The notes under the pieces were generated by a model. It made no database searches, was not told the origin of the DNA, and saw nothing but the letters and a program-made list of their open reading frames with translations. Shown here one piece after another: positions 1-9,966 of a stretch of 64,000 nt of DNA (the first letter of the stretch is position 1; the number at the start of each line of letters is the position of its first letter). A program made the translations under genes and the position numbers. The DNA is taken from positions 1 to 64,000 of the forward strand of contig NW_020167533.1 in assembly GCF_001641265.1 (NCBI RefSeq), in the 5' to 3' direction. Source of the stretch: Pseudogymnoascus destructans (Eukaryota; Ascomycota; Leotiomycetes; Thelebolales; Thelebolaceae).

Positions 1-2874
1 TAATTGGCAAAGAACGGTGAGACTTTCGTTGCTTCTGTCATCGCGCTGTTATATGCAAACTGTGCGATGGGTAAGATCTGAACCCAGTTATCCTGTTGAT
101 GATTGACATAGCTTTCGCAGGTACTGTTCAAGGGTCTGATTTAATCTTTCTGTTTGGCCGTCTGTCTGGGGATGAAAAGCTGTTGATAGCTTATGATTTG
201 TTTCCAGTAGCGCCATCAATGATTTCCAGAATTTCGAAGTAAGAGCTTGTCTCTATCTGAGATGATTTCTTCTGGCATCCCATGATCGGCTAATATGACT
301 CGAATGAAGGTATATGCGAGCGCCTCGGCGTCGCTAGCTTTCTAGATATGGTATAAACTTCCCATATTTCGTGAGTCTTTCCGTGATGACGAGGATAGAG
401 TCGTATTCTATTCCTGTTAACGGGTCCTTGGAGGGTGGAAGCTTGACGATGAAGTCCAAAGTATTTGATTTCCACGCTCCTTTTGGTACTGGTGTCGACT
501 TGAGTTGTTCGTATGGCAGATGCCTATTGGATTTTGACTTGCTGCAAATGTCGCACTCTCTTACCACTGTCTCTACCTGCTTCCTCATACCTGGGAAGTA
601 GTAGTGTCGAGTGATTCGTTCGAAGGTTCGTGTTACTCCCTGATGACCGTGTGCTGGTAACGAGTGTTGTTCTTGCACCAGCGGGCGTCTCATTTGACTT
701 GGGACATACACTAACCCTTTGTATCGAATCAATCCTTGTTCGTCGATGGTGAAGTCGCCTTCGACTTTGGACAAGACTCGCTTGGCGCATTCGTCTGTTG
801 CGTAAGCTTTCTTGAGTCTTTCCTCGAGTTCTGTATCTTCGATGACTGAGATCGTCGCTAGTAACTCGTTGTACTGTATTCCTGCATCTGTTTTCTTCAG
901 AATTGCTCTAGGTCTTTCTTCCTTTGGGCCGGCGTAGTCGGTCCGTCTGCTGAGAGCGTCTGCTCTTGCATTCTCGGAGCCCTTGCGATAGGTTATCGTG
1001 AAGTTGTAGGCTGCGAGGGTTTCTGCCCAGCGGACTTGTCTGCGGTTTAAAACCTTGGTCGTGGTGAAGTATATGAGGTTCTTGTGATCCGTCCATACCT
1101 GCACAGGGTAGGTGGATCCCTCAAGATATACTCGCCACTGCTCAAAGGCAACGACAATAGCCAGTAGCTCCTTGTCGTGGATGTCGTAATTGAGTTCCGC
1201 GGGTGACAGTTTCCTAGAGTAGTACGCGATTGGTTTGAACTTACCGTTCTCGTCTGGTTGATTCAGACATGCTCCAATTGCGAAGTCAGAAGAGTCCGTT
1301 TCGAGGATGATCTTCTTTGCAGGGTCAAATGTAGCAAGGATAGGTGCTTCCGTGAACTTCGTCTTAAGTTCCTGGAAAGCAGCCTCTGCCTTGTCCGTCC
1401 ATTTGAATTCGAGATCCTTTCTGGTAAGCTCCGTGAGTGGTTGAGCTACCTTGGAATATCCCGAGATGAATCTTCGGTAGAAGTTGGCGAAGCCTAGGAA
1501 GGCTTGCACTTCCTTGACCGTGGTCGGTGTTGGCCATTCCAACACTGCCGTTACTTTTGCTTGGTCCATCTTGATGCCGTGCGTTCCAATAATGTAACCC
1601 AAGAATTCGACTTGGTTTTTATGGAACTCGCACTTCTCTGGTTTGAGGAGTAAGCTGTACTCCTTTAGTTTCTTCAGGACGAGTTTGACATGCTTGACAT
1701 GCTCCTCCTTGGTTGCTGAATACACCAGGACGTCGTCTAGGTAGACAATGGTAAAGATGTCTAAGTATTCATGCAAAGCATCATTCATCAGTCATTGCAT
1801 AGATGCGGGTGCGTTTGTTAGCCCAAAGGGCATGACTTGATACTCGAATAGGCCATAGCGGGTGCGGAATGCTGTTTTCCACTCTTCCCCAGCCTTGATT
1901 CGGATCAGGTTGTATGCTCCTCGCAGATCTAGCTTACTGAAGATCTTTGCTCCTTGAAATCTATCGTGTAGTTCGTTGATTAACGGCAGGGCATACCTGT
2001 CCTTGATTGTGATGTTGTTCAACGCTCGATAGTCCACACATAACCGTAGGGAGCCGTCTTTCTTTGGTACGAAAAGCACCGGACTTCCTGCGGGTGACGT
2101 GGATGGTTTGATGAATCCTTTTGCTAGGTTATCATCAATGTACTCCTTGAGTACCTTTAGCTCTTTTTCTGATAGCTGATATATTGGTCCGAACGGTGGA
2201 CTCTTGTCTTTCTCCAAGGGTATCTCGTGATCCCATGGTTGGTGCTTAGGAAGCGCCTCGTTCTTAGGGCCTTCCTGGAATAATTGCTCGTATTCCTTGT
2301 ACTCCACCGGTATACTCGTCGGTGAGGATGCCTGGGCTAGGTCATCGAGCTCGGAGGTTGCACATAACTCCTTCCGGCCCTGGGAGGGTTTCTCCCGTTG
2401 TCGCGTGTCCGTCCGTTGTTCACACGCGCACTGGCTCATCACAACTTTCTCGTTCCACCAGTCAATCTGGGGGTTGTGTTTCTTGAGCCATGGCACACCA
2501 AGGATGCACGCATGGTTTTCCATGTGCACGATGTCAAACTGAATCGTTTCCTTGTGCCCGTGTAGCATGACCATTTCCAATGGGACCGTTTCGTGGGTCA
2601 CCATTCCTTCATTAGTCGAGATGGGCTCTCCATCTACGACCATTAACGGGTATGGTTCGGCTTTCATTGTTGTTTTGAAGCCCTGTGTATCTGCTACTTT
2701 CTTTGTCATAAAGTTGCCCGTCGCTCCTGAGTCAATCATTGCTCGGAGGTGTCGCTGTTGTATCTTAGCGACCACATATAGTTGCATGCTGCCCGTCGTG
2801 GCGCATAGTTGGTCTGTACTAGGCCTCTTCGTGTCGCTCGCCGGTGGCCTACCGTCGAGGACTCCTAGTTTTTT
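1..2874 (-). pseudogene. Ty3/gypsy pol polyprotein, broken, left end outside window
   Basis: Pol is in the -1 frame relative to gag and appears to be entered at a slippery heptamer at 2868-2874. The aspartic protease motif DSGATGNF is coded near 2740-2720. Reverse transcriptase follows, with LFVPKKDGSLR, KLDLRGAYN and the catalytic YLDD box near 1740. RNase H follows with LETDSSDFAIG near 1300, then the integrase HHCC finger (HGHQG ... CDIC) near 640-540. A TGA at 1792-1794 sits just before YLDD, where the family normally has arginine. The integrase core needs frame changes near 336, 240 and 113 to stay readable. These breaks make a functional polyprotein unlikely. Confidence 0.9.
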
Positions 2875-4803
2875 GACTCGTCCGAGGAAGGATAGTATTC
2901 ATCCGCTTCCAATGGTGGTCCTTGGGGAGATCGTTTCCCTCGCTCTTCTGCTTCGTCTAGCAGATGTGGGTATTTCTTGTATACCTGTTCGCTTTTGATA
3001 GGCAAGTCCCCTTCAGACTGGCTTCGCCTGAGGGCGTGAACTTGCTCTGCGTCTCTGAAGTGTATCCTGGGCGAGGATCGGGGAAACAACTGATTCTGGT
3101 GTTTCTTTTTCCAGTGGAGCTTGCAGTCATCTTCGCTGCAATACTCCCAGTAGACATACGCGTGCCAGGGATGATCAGTCTCTGTTGCGTCTGTCGTTGA
3201 TAGTTCCCGCTGTCCTCTCACCCATGCACTATCTTCCCTCGGAGGCGTGGAGAACGTGTCTAGTTGCTCCATGGCTCTCCTTTCGATGCGTGGAGTGGGT
3301 CTCGCATTTTCCCGTCGGAGCATATCTCTGGCTTTCTCGTCGTACTTCTTCAGGGCTCTCCTGCGGTCCTGGTAGTAAAGTTCGACGCTTTTCATATACT
3401 TCAGTTTAGCCATATGCTCGACATCCTTCTCCAGTTCTTCCGCTTCTTGGGCTTCCAACTTAGCTACGTCTTGGGACGTGCCAAGCAGCCTGCGGGTATT
3501 CGTTAGTTGGTCGTAGTATCTCCAGAGGTCATCCTTGCAGTCGTCCACCTTGCATTTTAACGGAAGTCCCTGTAACAGGTTCCCGTAGAGGTCTTTAAGC
3601 ATGGGGATTTTCCTCTGGCCATTGGGCTTGTCTCGTTCGGCCCTAATCTTCGCGTGGGCGTGTTTTGCCATGCGTCTTACTACGTTCTTGCACCGTGGAC
3701 TCATTGGTTCCGTAGGTGCGAGTTCATCGAAGGTCTCCTGTTCTGAGACGGTGAACGATTCCGCCTCCGACCCTTCATCTGAGCTCTCGTCTTCTGGGGT
3801 GCTTTCGCCGTTTATTCCCCAGTCCTGTTTGCTCACAAACGTTGCGTTCAACTGTCCTGTCCAGGTGGCATTGAGTTGTTTGCCGACTTTGCGTCCGCCG
3901 TTCCCTTTCTTTGGCTGTCTGCAGTCTCGGGCCATGTGGCCTGGCTTGTCGCAGTTAAAACAGAGTCGTTCCTTGAATTGTCTGTCTTTCTTAGGGTCAC
4001 GGGGTCATCCAGGTTTGAACGTGGCATCGAGTTCCATTGGGTCCGACCAACGGTTGTCTCGCGGGTGTTGATCCCGTCGTCTGCCCTCGTTTCCCCGGTA
4101 GGGGTAACTTTTCTTGGGCTTGTCATAGGTCCGACGTTCCTTCTGGAATTCGTATAGTCGATTGTCGATTCGGACCGTATGTTCGATTAGCGCTACCATG
4201 TCCGTTGGTTGTTGTTCCAAACGGGCAAGTTCCATACGTATATGGCTCTTCAGCCCACGTCGGTAGTGGCTGATGAGTGCGCTGGCGTCCCATCCTGTCT
4301 GATTGCCGTATCTCTGGAATTCTGTGGAGTATGTGAGGGCGCTGCCAGTCTGCTTAAGTGCAAACAGATGGTCTTCTGCGGTCTTAATCTCATCGATGTC
4401 TCCGAACATGCGTCGGATTTCCTTACAGAATCCATTCCAGCTGCCAAACATAGTCTGCGTAGTTGTCATGCTTCCATTGGTACTTTCATATTTGAAATAG
4501 TCCTTGAGGAATGGTTCGATCCATCGCAGGGCTTCCCCCCTAAGGTAGGACGCAGTCCACAGGGCATAGCTCTCCTGGGTGGGAAACTTCTCATCATTGA
4601 AGTGCTGGTACAGTTCGACCTGTAGCAAAAACACCTCAAGTTCCTTTCAGTTGCCGGAGTAAGTGTCGGGCAACTTGACGCGTAGAGTTTCCTTGAGTTC
4701 GTTGACGGTGGGTGCATCGGGCATCTCCTCATTCTCAGGCTTAGACCTCTGAGATGAAGTTGGCGTGGTGGGGTTTTTCCCCTTCGAACTGACGACAGAC
4801 ATG
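2865..4803 (-). pseudogene. Ty3/gypsy gag, broken by two TGA codons
   Basis: The reading frame opens at an ATG at 4803, about 45 bp inside the LTR, and ends at TAG 2865-2867. The middle part has the retrotransposon gag core (YALWTASYLRGEALRWIEPF), and the later part has a CCHC zinc knuckle (CFNCDKPGHMARDC, near 3965-3920), the nucleocapsid signature. About 300 further residues follow before the stop; they are charged and acidic and I recognise no domain in them. In-frame TGA codons at 4647-4649 and 4005-4007 interrupt the frame, and the frame is otherwise continuous on both sides of each. Both can be explained by a CGA arginine codon changing to TGA. Confidence 0.85.
2868..2874 (-). promoter_or_regulatory. 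Putative -1 ribosomal frameshift site at the gag/pol junction
   Basis: The minus strand reads A AAA AAC immediately followed by the gag stop codon TAG. In the gag frame the codons are TCA AAA AAC TAG, which is exactly the X XXY YYZ slippery arrangement. A -1 slip puts translation in the pol frame, which is then open into the protease. This is seen directly in the sequence; that it works is inference from known -1 frameshifting in retroelements. Confidence 0.72.
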
Positions 4804-5021
4804 TTGCTTTGTGTGTAAGCCGGTACCTCGTAGAAGTGGTGCTCAAAGTGTAACGCTGACTTCTAAACGATAGAAGACACAGAGGTTCTCTTGCGTAAAG
4901 GTTTACTTATCAGAGGAGGCAGGGGATCAGACACAAAGGCTTCAAGTAACACGTTACTAGTATATAACAAATACTGTATTGAGTTGAGCACGAAGCTCCT
5001 ATCTAAGGAAATACTATCTAC

Positions 5022-5028
5022 TTATATA
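5022..5028 (-). promoter_or_regulatory. LTR TATA box
   Basis: TATATAA is read on the minus strand inside the 5' LTR, about 220 bp before the gag ATG and directly downstream of the duplicated U3 block. It is the best core-promoter candidate for the retrotransposon. Confidence 0.5.
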
Positions 5029-5036
5029 GTGGCGTC

Positions 5037-5208
5037 GTGCCTAGTGGACTCTTGGGAACTCACTCGAGTCCTCGGAGTCCTGGACTCTTAGGACTCTTCT
5101 CATCATCCTGCGAGTCCATCACGTGCCTAGTGGACTCCTGGGAACTCACTCGAGTCCTCGGAGTCCTGGACTCTTAGGACTCTTCTCATCATCCTGCGAG
5201 TCCGTCAC
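5037..5208. repeat. 86-bp tandem duplication in the U3 part of the LTR
   Basis: Copy 1 is 5037-5122 and copy 2 is 5123-5208. They are almost identical; the two differences I see are at 5052/5138 and close to the end of the unit. Each unit is rich in GAGTCC/GGACTC half-sites, giving local inverted repeats. Placed just upstream of the TATA box, it resembles an enhancer-like duplication. Confidence 0.9.
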
Positions 5209-5323
5209 GTGATACTTTCGGAACTACTATTCCCCGCTGCCCCTCCAGGTACCAGGGCCGGTCTCATGCGACCTCCCTCCTTCCTGTCCTGTAGTTGGCC
5301 AGCCTTCTTGTTCCGTCGTAACA

Positions 5324-5642
5324 GCAAGTTGCATATCGGCTCAAACTTCCAAACAGCATGAAGATTCATCCAGTATTTCATGCCAATCTATTAAGACTTG
5401 ACTCGAATGATGCAATCGAAGGGCAGCAACAGGAACCAGAGCCTCCAGTCATTGTCAATGGCGAAGAGGAGTGGGAAGTGGACGAAATCCTCGACTCAAA
5501 AGTTATTCGAAAGAAGCTTTTCTACAAGGCAGCTTGGAAGAACTATCCACCGGATGAGACATGGTATACTGCAGAGAGCTTTGAAAATTCTCCAGAAGTT
5601 ACCCAAGCATATCACAGAAAATACCCTCAGAAACCAAAATGA
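5324..5642 (+). pseudogene. C-terminal integrase plus chromodomain of a second Ty3/gypsy element (chromovirus)
   Basis: The plus-strand frame reads through AYRLKLP and IHPVFHANLLR, the conserved end of Ty3/gypsy integrases, then a chromodomain (EEWEVDEILDSKV, then KAAWKNYPPDETWYTAE), and stops at TGA 5640-5642. Chromodomains here direct insertion to heterochromatin in chromoviruses. The 5' part of the gene is missing because the minus-strand element is inserted at 5323/5324; the remainder is presumably left of the window. The LTR of this element follows at 5722. Confidence 0.85.
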
Positions 5643-5702
5643 GAGCTGGAGACAATTGTTTTTTTTTTGAAAATGGGATTTCTTGATCAGGAGATCAACT
5701 CT

Positions 5703-5721
5703 GGAGTAGGGGGGGGGGTAG
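5703..5721 (+). other. Polypurine tract of the plus-strand element
   Basis: A purine run containing ten consecutive G ends one base before the LTR start TGTTACG at 5722. That is the expected place of the primer for plus-strand DNA synthesis. Confidence 0.7.
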
Positions 5722-5979
5722 TGTTACGATATCAAGTGCGCCTTGCAGCTCGAGTGGGGGTTCAGGGGTGTGGGGAGCTTTCCGGGGTTGGAGCGAAGTT
5801 TTCAGTTGTGGAGTGAATTCTCAGAACTGGTCTTGCTAAAGAGAATTCACTCCACAACAACATAGCTGTATATAGATCGAGCCACTGCTCGAGTGCTCCT
5901 CTTCTCTTTCCTTTCTTCTCTAGATTGAGTTTAATTCATAATACCCAACTGGCGCCCTATGCCTTGGTGAACCGTGACA
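5722..5979 (+). repeat. 3' LTR of the plus-strand chromodomain element
   Basis: The 258-bp repeat begins TGTTACG after the polypurine tract and ends CCGTGACA, a near-perfect terminal inverted pair. At 5980 the sequence changes to the coding frame of a pogo-type transposase, which fixes the right border. A TATATAG promoter candidate lies at 5869-5875. A TGGCGCC sequence near 5950 looks like a primer-binding site but falls inside the LTR. Confidence 0.8.
5805..5858. repeat. 18-bp perfect inverted repeat inside the LTR
   Basis: The arms are 5805-5822 and 5841-5858 and are perfectly complementary, with an 18-nt loop. The left arm is GTTGTGGAGTGAATTCTC. The hairpin sits about 10 bp upstream of the LTR TATA-like sequence. 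Confidence 0.9.
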
Positions 5980-6406
5980 GAAACCACACGCCAATTAGTT
6001 CAGGATCTTCGCACAAGGCCCTTTGGAAGTCGTAAACGCGATTAAAATGCGTCTTTAATTCTGGACGTTGTTGTACAAATCGGTGGGCCCAGAGCTTCCC
6101 GACGCGCCTCCCTCCACGCGATTCGAGTATAAAATTTGCCATATCTTCTACATCAGCAAGCCGGGGTGCAAATCCTCTTGAATCCATATCAAGTATATTC
6201 CGAATAACCACCTCCTCTTCTAGTATAGTTAATTTCATCATTGCAGGCCGGCGTTCGTAGACAGTAGTTCAGCCGTTCATTCTGTCGCAGAGTGTAGAAT
6301 GAGGTACTTCATAGAGCTTAGCAGCCTTCCGACGACTTAGATTTTTTGATGTTCAGATAGCCTCGATAGCTAGAATGATTTTTGCTTCTTGGGTAATCAC
6401 TGACAT
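5980..6406 (-). pseudogene. pogo/Fot-type transposase, N-terminal fragment
   Basis: The fragment starts at ATG 6406 and shows a psq-like helix-turn-helix (LSRRKAAKLYEVP) followed by a CENP-B/Tc5-type DNA-binding domain (LADVEDMANFILESR, GKLWAHRFVQQRPELK), as in fungal Tc1/mariner-superfamily pogo elements. It has in-frame TGA codons at 6353-6355 and 6269-6271, both at places where arginine is expected. It is cut at 5980 by the LTR of the chromodomain element, so the DDE catalytic part is missing here. Confidence 0.85.
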
Positions 6407-6462
6407 AATAAAAGGTGGAAAAAACGCGTTGTGAAGTTAGAGGGTAGGAAATTCGGGAAAAG

Positions 6463-6496
6463 TGTCCGAGGTACTGATATGTCCGACGTACTGATA
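6463..6496 (-). repeat. Probable pogo/Fot terminus with two 17-bp subterminal repeats
   Basis: Two adjacent 17-bp copies (6463-6479 and 6480-6496) differ at one base. Read on the minus strand, the outer end is TATCAGTACGTCGG, with a TA dinucleotide that could be the target-site duplication of a pogo-type element. It lies upstream of the transposase ATG at the expected distance. The opposite end is outside the window or lost, so the terminal inverted repeat cannot be confirmed here. Confidence 0.5.
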
Positions 6497-6616
6497 AACC
6501 ACGTTATGCATTAAGTCGATATATTTTTGTGGATCCGAGGCATCGACTTATCGTATTTTTACTGTACTCACTAACTACACCCCGCTCGCTAACCAGCGGA
6601 TACCTCGGCCCGTCCC

Positions 6617-9149
6617 CTAAGCATCTTTGCTAAACACTCTATACGCCACTAAATTCCCCCCCCAACTCCCTGGATTATTATACTTCAACGGATTCCCCTT
6701 CCCATCCAAAACCAGCGTATCCGCCGACTTAATATTAATCGCATACCACGCCAAATTATCCGGGTTATTCGCCACACGATTCATATTCGTCTGACACGTG
6801 CCATCGCACGCCGTCTTACCGTACGACCCGTCCCATGGTCCGTGGAAGAACGCCCAAGACGCGGAGTTGTACAGGAAAATGTCCTTCCCGCCGTCGACGT
6901 TGACTGCCAGCGCGGTGCGGCACTTTTGGTCGTTTGGAGCGCACCACGTGTAGTCGGGGTCGTGGTACGTTGCCTCTGCAGTCCAGGGGTCGGGAAGGGT
7001 GAGGGTAGCTTTGTCGCCTTGGTTATACGGCGTCTCGGTCTGCAGAAGGCCCGCAAAGACGTTTTCGGCTTGGCCGAAATTGTAGTTATACAGCCAATGA
7101 TGCTCCGAGCCGCTGCCAACCAGCCAAGTGCCCTTCCTAGCCTCGACGAGGACGCCGCGGCCGGTAGCGATGATCTGGTTAGGCCCGCCATCAACGTTAT
7201 GGTCTGCAGTCCAGGCCCAGAGGTTCTGGAAGTAGGAGGATGAAGATTTGGTGAGGTGTACCGCGAGGAAGGCGGCTTTGCAACTGTGGGTATCTTGGTC
7301 GGTGCAGGACTTGTGGATGGCGGTGTCGGCTGTGCCGCCGATGGTGACGAGGGTGTTCCAGAAGCCGACGTCGCCGGGGGCGGAGCCGGCCATGTTTACC
7401 TCGAGGATGATGGCGCCGGGGAGGACTTCGGAGACGGTGAAGCGCATGTCTTGGATTTCTGCGACGCCGGTCTCGCCGTGGTTGCCAACCTTGATGACGG
7501 GCGTGGGCTTTGAGTCGTCCTTGAATTTATCACCAGCACCTAGAGAATATTAGTTGATATACTTTGGCTACAAGAGGATTTAAAACTTACCAGACACAAC
7601 AGCCCATGCCTCGCCAATGATGCGGGACCCGGGAGGAATGTACAGGGTATCCTTCACAATATACACGCCGTATGGGAAATACGTGATCTTGCAATTGGCG
7701 GCATTGTTGCGGAGGATGGCATTCAGAGATGCCGCATCATCAGTCTTCCCATCACCCTTAACTGAGTGATTCGCGACACTCTTGACGTTTACAACCTGAT
7801 CGCTCGCAAACTTACCATAGCTGGGTGCCTCCTTGGTAAAATACTTCCCATCCTTGAGAAGGGCGTCGGGACGAACCGTCTTATACTGAGTTCCAGTCAC
7901 GTAGTTGCCAGGATCAGCATTACCCCACACCCAGGTATCGATGGCATCGGCGGCATCAAGCGCAACGGTGTTATCGGCCTTGATGGCGATGGGGTTCGTG
8001 GTGTCATGCTCGAGGTTTTCAATGACGATCTGGTTGTTGCGATTGCCATTGGTGTTGGATGAATCCGCAAATTTAATGACGGGGCCGGAATTGATCGACT
8101 TGGAGTCTAGGAGAACCAACGACCCGGCATTGCCTGCCTTGGTAAGGTCGATGCCATGTCCGCATGTGTCGAAGGTGACGCCTTGGAGAAGCGACGTCCA
8201 GCCACCGGTGGCAGCGTAGGCAGTGGAGCTACGGTTGAAATAGATGTTCTTGAAGTTGACCTGCTGATTCGAGTTCTGGATACCAACCACGCCGCCGTGG
8301 ATATTCTAGTATGTTTTAGTATTGTAACATGTAGGGAAAACTGCGATTTGGGACTTACCACATCGGTCACAGCAATGGTGGAACCGCCCTTAAGAACAAT
8401 TCCTTTGTGCCCTTTGGAATATTCGGGCATCACAATCTTGATGTTTGACATTCCTGCGCCTTGGGCAACACCCCAATTAAGGGCCATAACAGCCTTGTGC
8501 TTATTGATGGCAGTTGTGTCAATGACAATATTTTTGATAAGAGTCATGAAGCTCGTCTCCGGCGCACCGACTCCAAAATCGAAACCATTGACAACGGAAT
8601 CTCCATCAAAATCGGCCGAAGCCTTGATGACTGGGGGATCATTTGGGTCGCCCACAATAATCGTGCCCACGCGGAGATCCCAGGTCTTGGAGATTTGGTA
8701 AGTTCCACCCGGGAGGTAAACCTCTGCTGGCTTGGTGGTTAAGCCCTTCTTATAGCGGGAACCGCCATTACCATCGGAGTTGATGGCATGTTGCAGATTC
8801 CCGGACTGGTCTCCCGTGCCATCATTGGCGACTTTGAAGTCAAGAACGTTCCTGAACACAGGATATTTATCCCTGTTGTCAGTGAACGGTGCAATTCCTC
8901 TTGCTTTGCCTGTGTGATCCTGCTCATCAAGCCAGTATTTTGAAGGCTTGCTCGCGGTAGGACCAGTGCACGCTGCTCTCTCTAGCATGGCATCTGCACG
9001 GGGCTTTTGGAGGTGTGCATCATCGCTATATCAAAAAATCAGAAGCCATCCTTGATATGTACATCATAGTGTACTTACGAAACATGACTGAGGACTGCAG
9101 CAGCCAAAGACAGAGGGAGCACAGATGCAAAAGTCAGAAGACCCCGCAT
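6617..9149 (-). CDS. GH55 exo-beta-1,3-glucanase, secreted
   Basis: Exons (minus): 9149-9079, 9025-8359, 8305-7591, 7539-6617, with introns of 53, 53 and 51 nt, all GT-AG. They give 791 residues, the usual GH55 size. The N-terminus (MRGLLTFASVLPLSLAAAVL) is a signal peptide. Two right-handed beta-helix (pectate-lyase-3-like) modules follow. The first carries DGTGDQSGNLQHAIN and VYLPGGTYQISKTWDLRVG, the second DGKTDDAASLNAILR and YFPYGVYIVKDTLYIPPG, the typical repeated layout of the family. It should cleave beta-1,3-glucan from the non-reducing end outside the cell. A TATA box lies about 85 bp upstream of the ATG. A chitosanase gene 1.4 kb away on the same strand suggests a shared role in wall degradation or remodelling. 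Confidence 0.93.
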
Positions 9150-9230
9150 TGTATAGGAAAGATAAGAATATAGGACGCTTTCAGTTTGACATGGATCAAC
9201 ACAGACGAGAAACAATTGTGACAAGGACGC

Positions 9231-9239
9231 ATATATATA
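9231..9239 (-). promoter_or_regulatory. TATA box of the GH55 gene
   Basis: CTATATATAT is read on the minus strand about 82-90 bp upstream of the GH55 start codon. It is the only clear core-promoter element in the upstream 150 bp. Confidence 0.55.
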
Positions 9240-9356
9240 GCTCTCTTGAGGCCCGTCACCAGAGACCAAAGGAGGGAACTTGCCTTTTATATATGATTCC
9301 CTCCTTCGACGGCCAACATCGACATTTCCCCGAGGCGCTTCGGCGTTCTCGCCGTT

Positions 9357-9677
9357 TCAACGCCGTGGTATGGTATTGGTAAAAACAGAGCTAGCTTGCA
9401 GCCCCCGCGAGTAGTGAACCCCGAACCTACCGCATCCTTGGTGGCCATACAGATCACAGTACCTGACTAGACCATTGGGGTCAACCGTCGGAACCAGAAA
9501 GGAAGCTTGGCCAAGGAAGGCATGTTGATAGTAGACTCGGCGAGGACATGCGGGGTGGGTGGGCATGTAGATCTCAGAGATACGGTAATAGACATCGTTT
9601 GGCACTGTATCACCTTGGGCACGTTGTAGCACAGTAAGGTAACAGATCACCGCCGTCAGGACCATAGAGGTCGGCAA
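9357..9677 (-). CDS. Possible small secreted protein, 106 aa, unknown
   Basis: A single open frame from ATG 9677 has a plausible signal peptide (MPTSMVLTAVICYLTVLQRA, cleavage near QG/DT) and a mature part of about 85 residues with three cysteines. I recognise no family. It lies between two secreted hydrolases on the same strand. An odd number of mature cysteines and the lack of any other support mean it could be a chance ORF or have an unrecognised intron. Confidence 0.35.
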   Translation of the reverse strand: MPTSMVLTAVICYLTVLQRAQGDTVPNDVYYRISEIYMPTHPACPRRVYYQHAFLGQASFLVPTVDPNGLVRYCDLYGHQGCGRFGVHYSRGLQASSVFTNTIPRR

Positions 9678-9811
9678 TTGTTGGGATAATTGGAGTAAGG
9701 AGGATGTTTGATGGCAGACGATGGCGGATGATGATGATTACATGGATGATTCAACAAGCAACCGAAGGTAAGAAAGTGTGGCTCGGGTTGACTGTAAATT
9801 AGCGTTGGTAG

Positions 9812-9966
9812 GGTGGTTGTTAGTGGTGTTAGTTTAGTGGTGTTAGTGGTGTTAGTGGTGTTAGTTTAGTGGTGTTAGTGGTGTTAGTTTAGTGGTGTAG
9901 GGGTGTTAGTGGTGTTAGTTTAGTGGTGTTAGTGGTGTTAGTGGTGTGCTAGTACCGTGCTAGTGG
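9812..9966. repeat. Minisatellite of 9-bp GTGGTGTTA units
   Basis: About 155 bp of tandem units reading GTGGTGTTA, interspersed with a variant unit containing TTTA. No coding function is evident. Confidence 0.9.

Larger units (their letters stand above)
1..5323 (-). mobile_element. Ty3/gypsy LTR retrotransposon, partial and decayed
   Basis: This minus-strand element keeps its 5' LTR (4849-5323), gag, and pol in the order protease, reverse transcriptase, RNase H, integrase zinc finger, integrase core. It runs off the left edge inside the integrase. It lies inside a second, plus-strand Ty3/gypsy element: immediately right of 5323 the sequence becomes the C-terminal integrase/chromodomain coding frame of that element. 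The element is dead as read here. There are TGA stops in gag at 4647-4649 and 4005-4007 and in reverse transcriptase at 1792-1794, and single-base frame changes in the integrase near 336, 240 and 113. The order protease-RT-RNaseH-integrase identifies Ty3/gypsy rather than copia. Confidence 0.93.
4849..5323 (-). repeat. 5' LTR of the minus-strand Ty3/gypsy element
   Basis: On the minus strand the repeat begins TGTTACG (5323) and ends GTTACA (4849), typical TG...CA LTR ends. The right border is set by the return of another element's coding frame at 5324. The left border is set by terminal symmetry and by the start of gag 45 bp further on. A TATA box (5022-5028) and a duplicated 86-bp block upstream of it fit a U3 promoter. 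I could not assign a clear tRNA primer-binding site next to 4849, so that border is less certain. The partner LTR is outside the window. Confidence 0.72.

Noticed and set aside
5947..5960. TGGCGCC read as a tRNA primer-binding site
   Set aside because: It lies inside the LTR, whose end CCGTGACA is at 5979, and pogo coding sequence begins right after it.
9812..9966. Regular short repeats as a possible CRISPR array
   Set aside because: The units are directly adjacent 9-mers without spacers, and the genome is eukaryotic.
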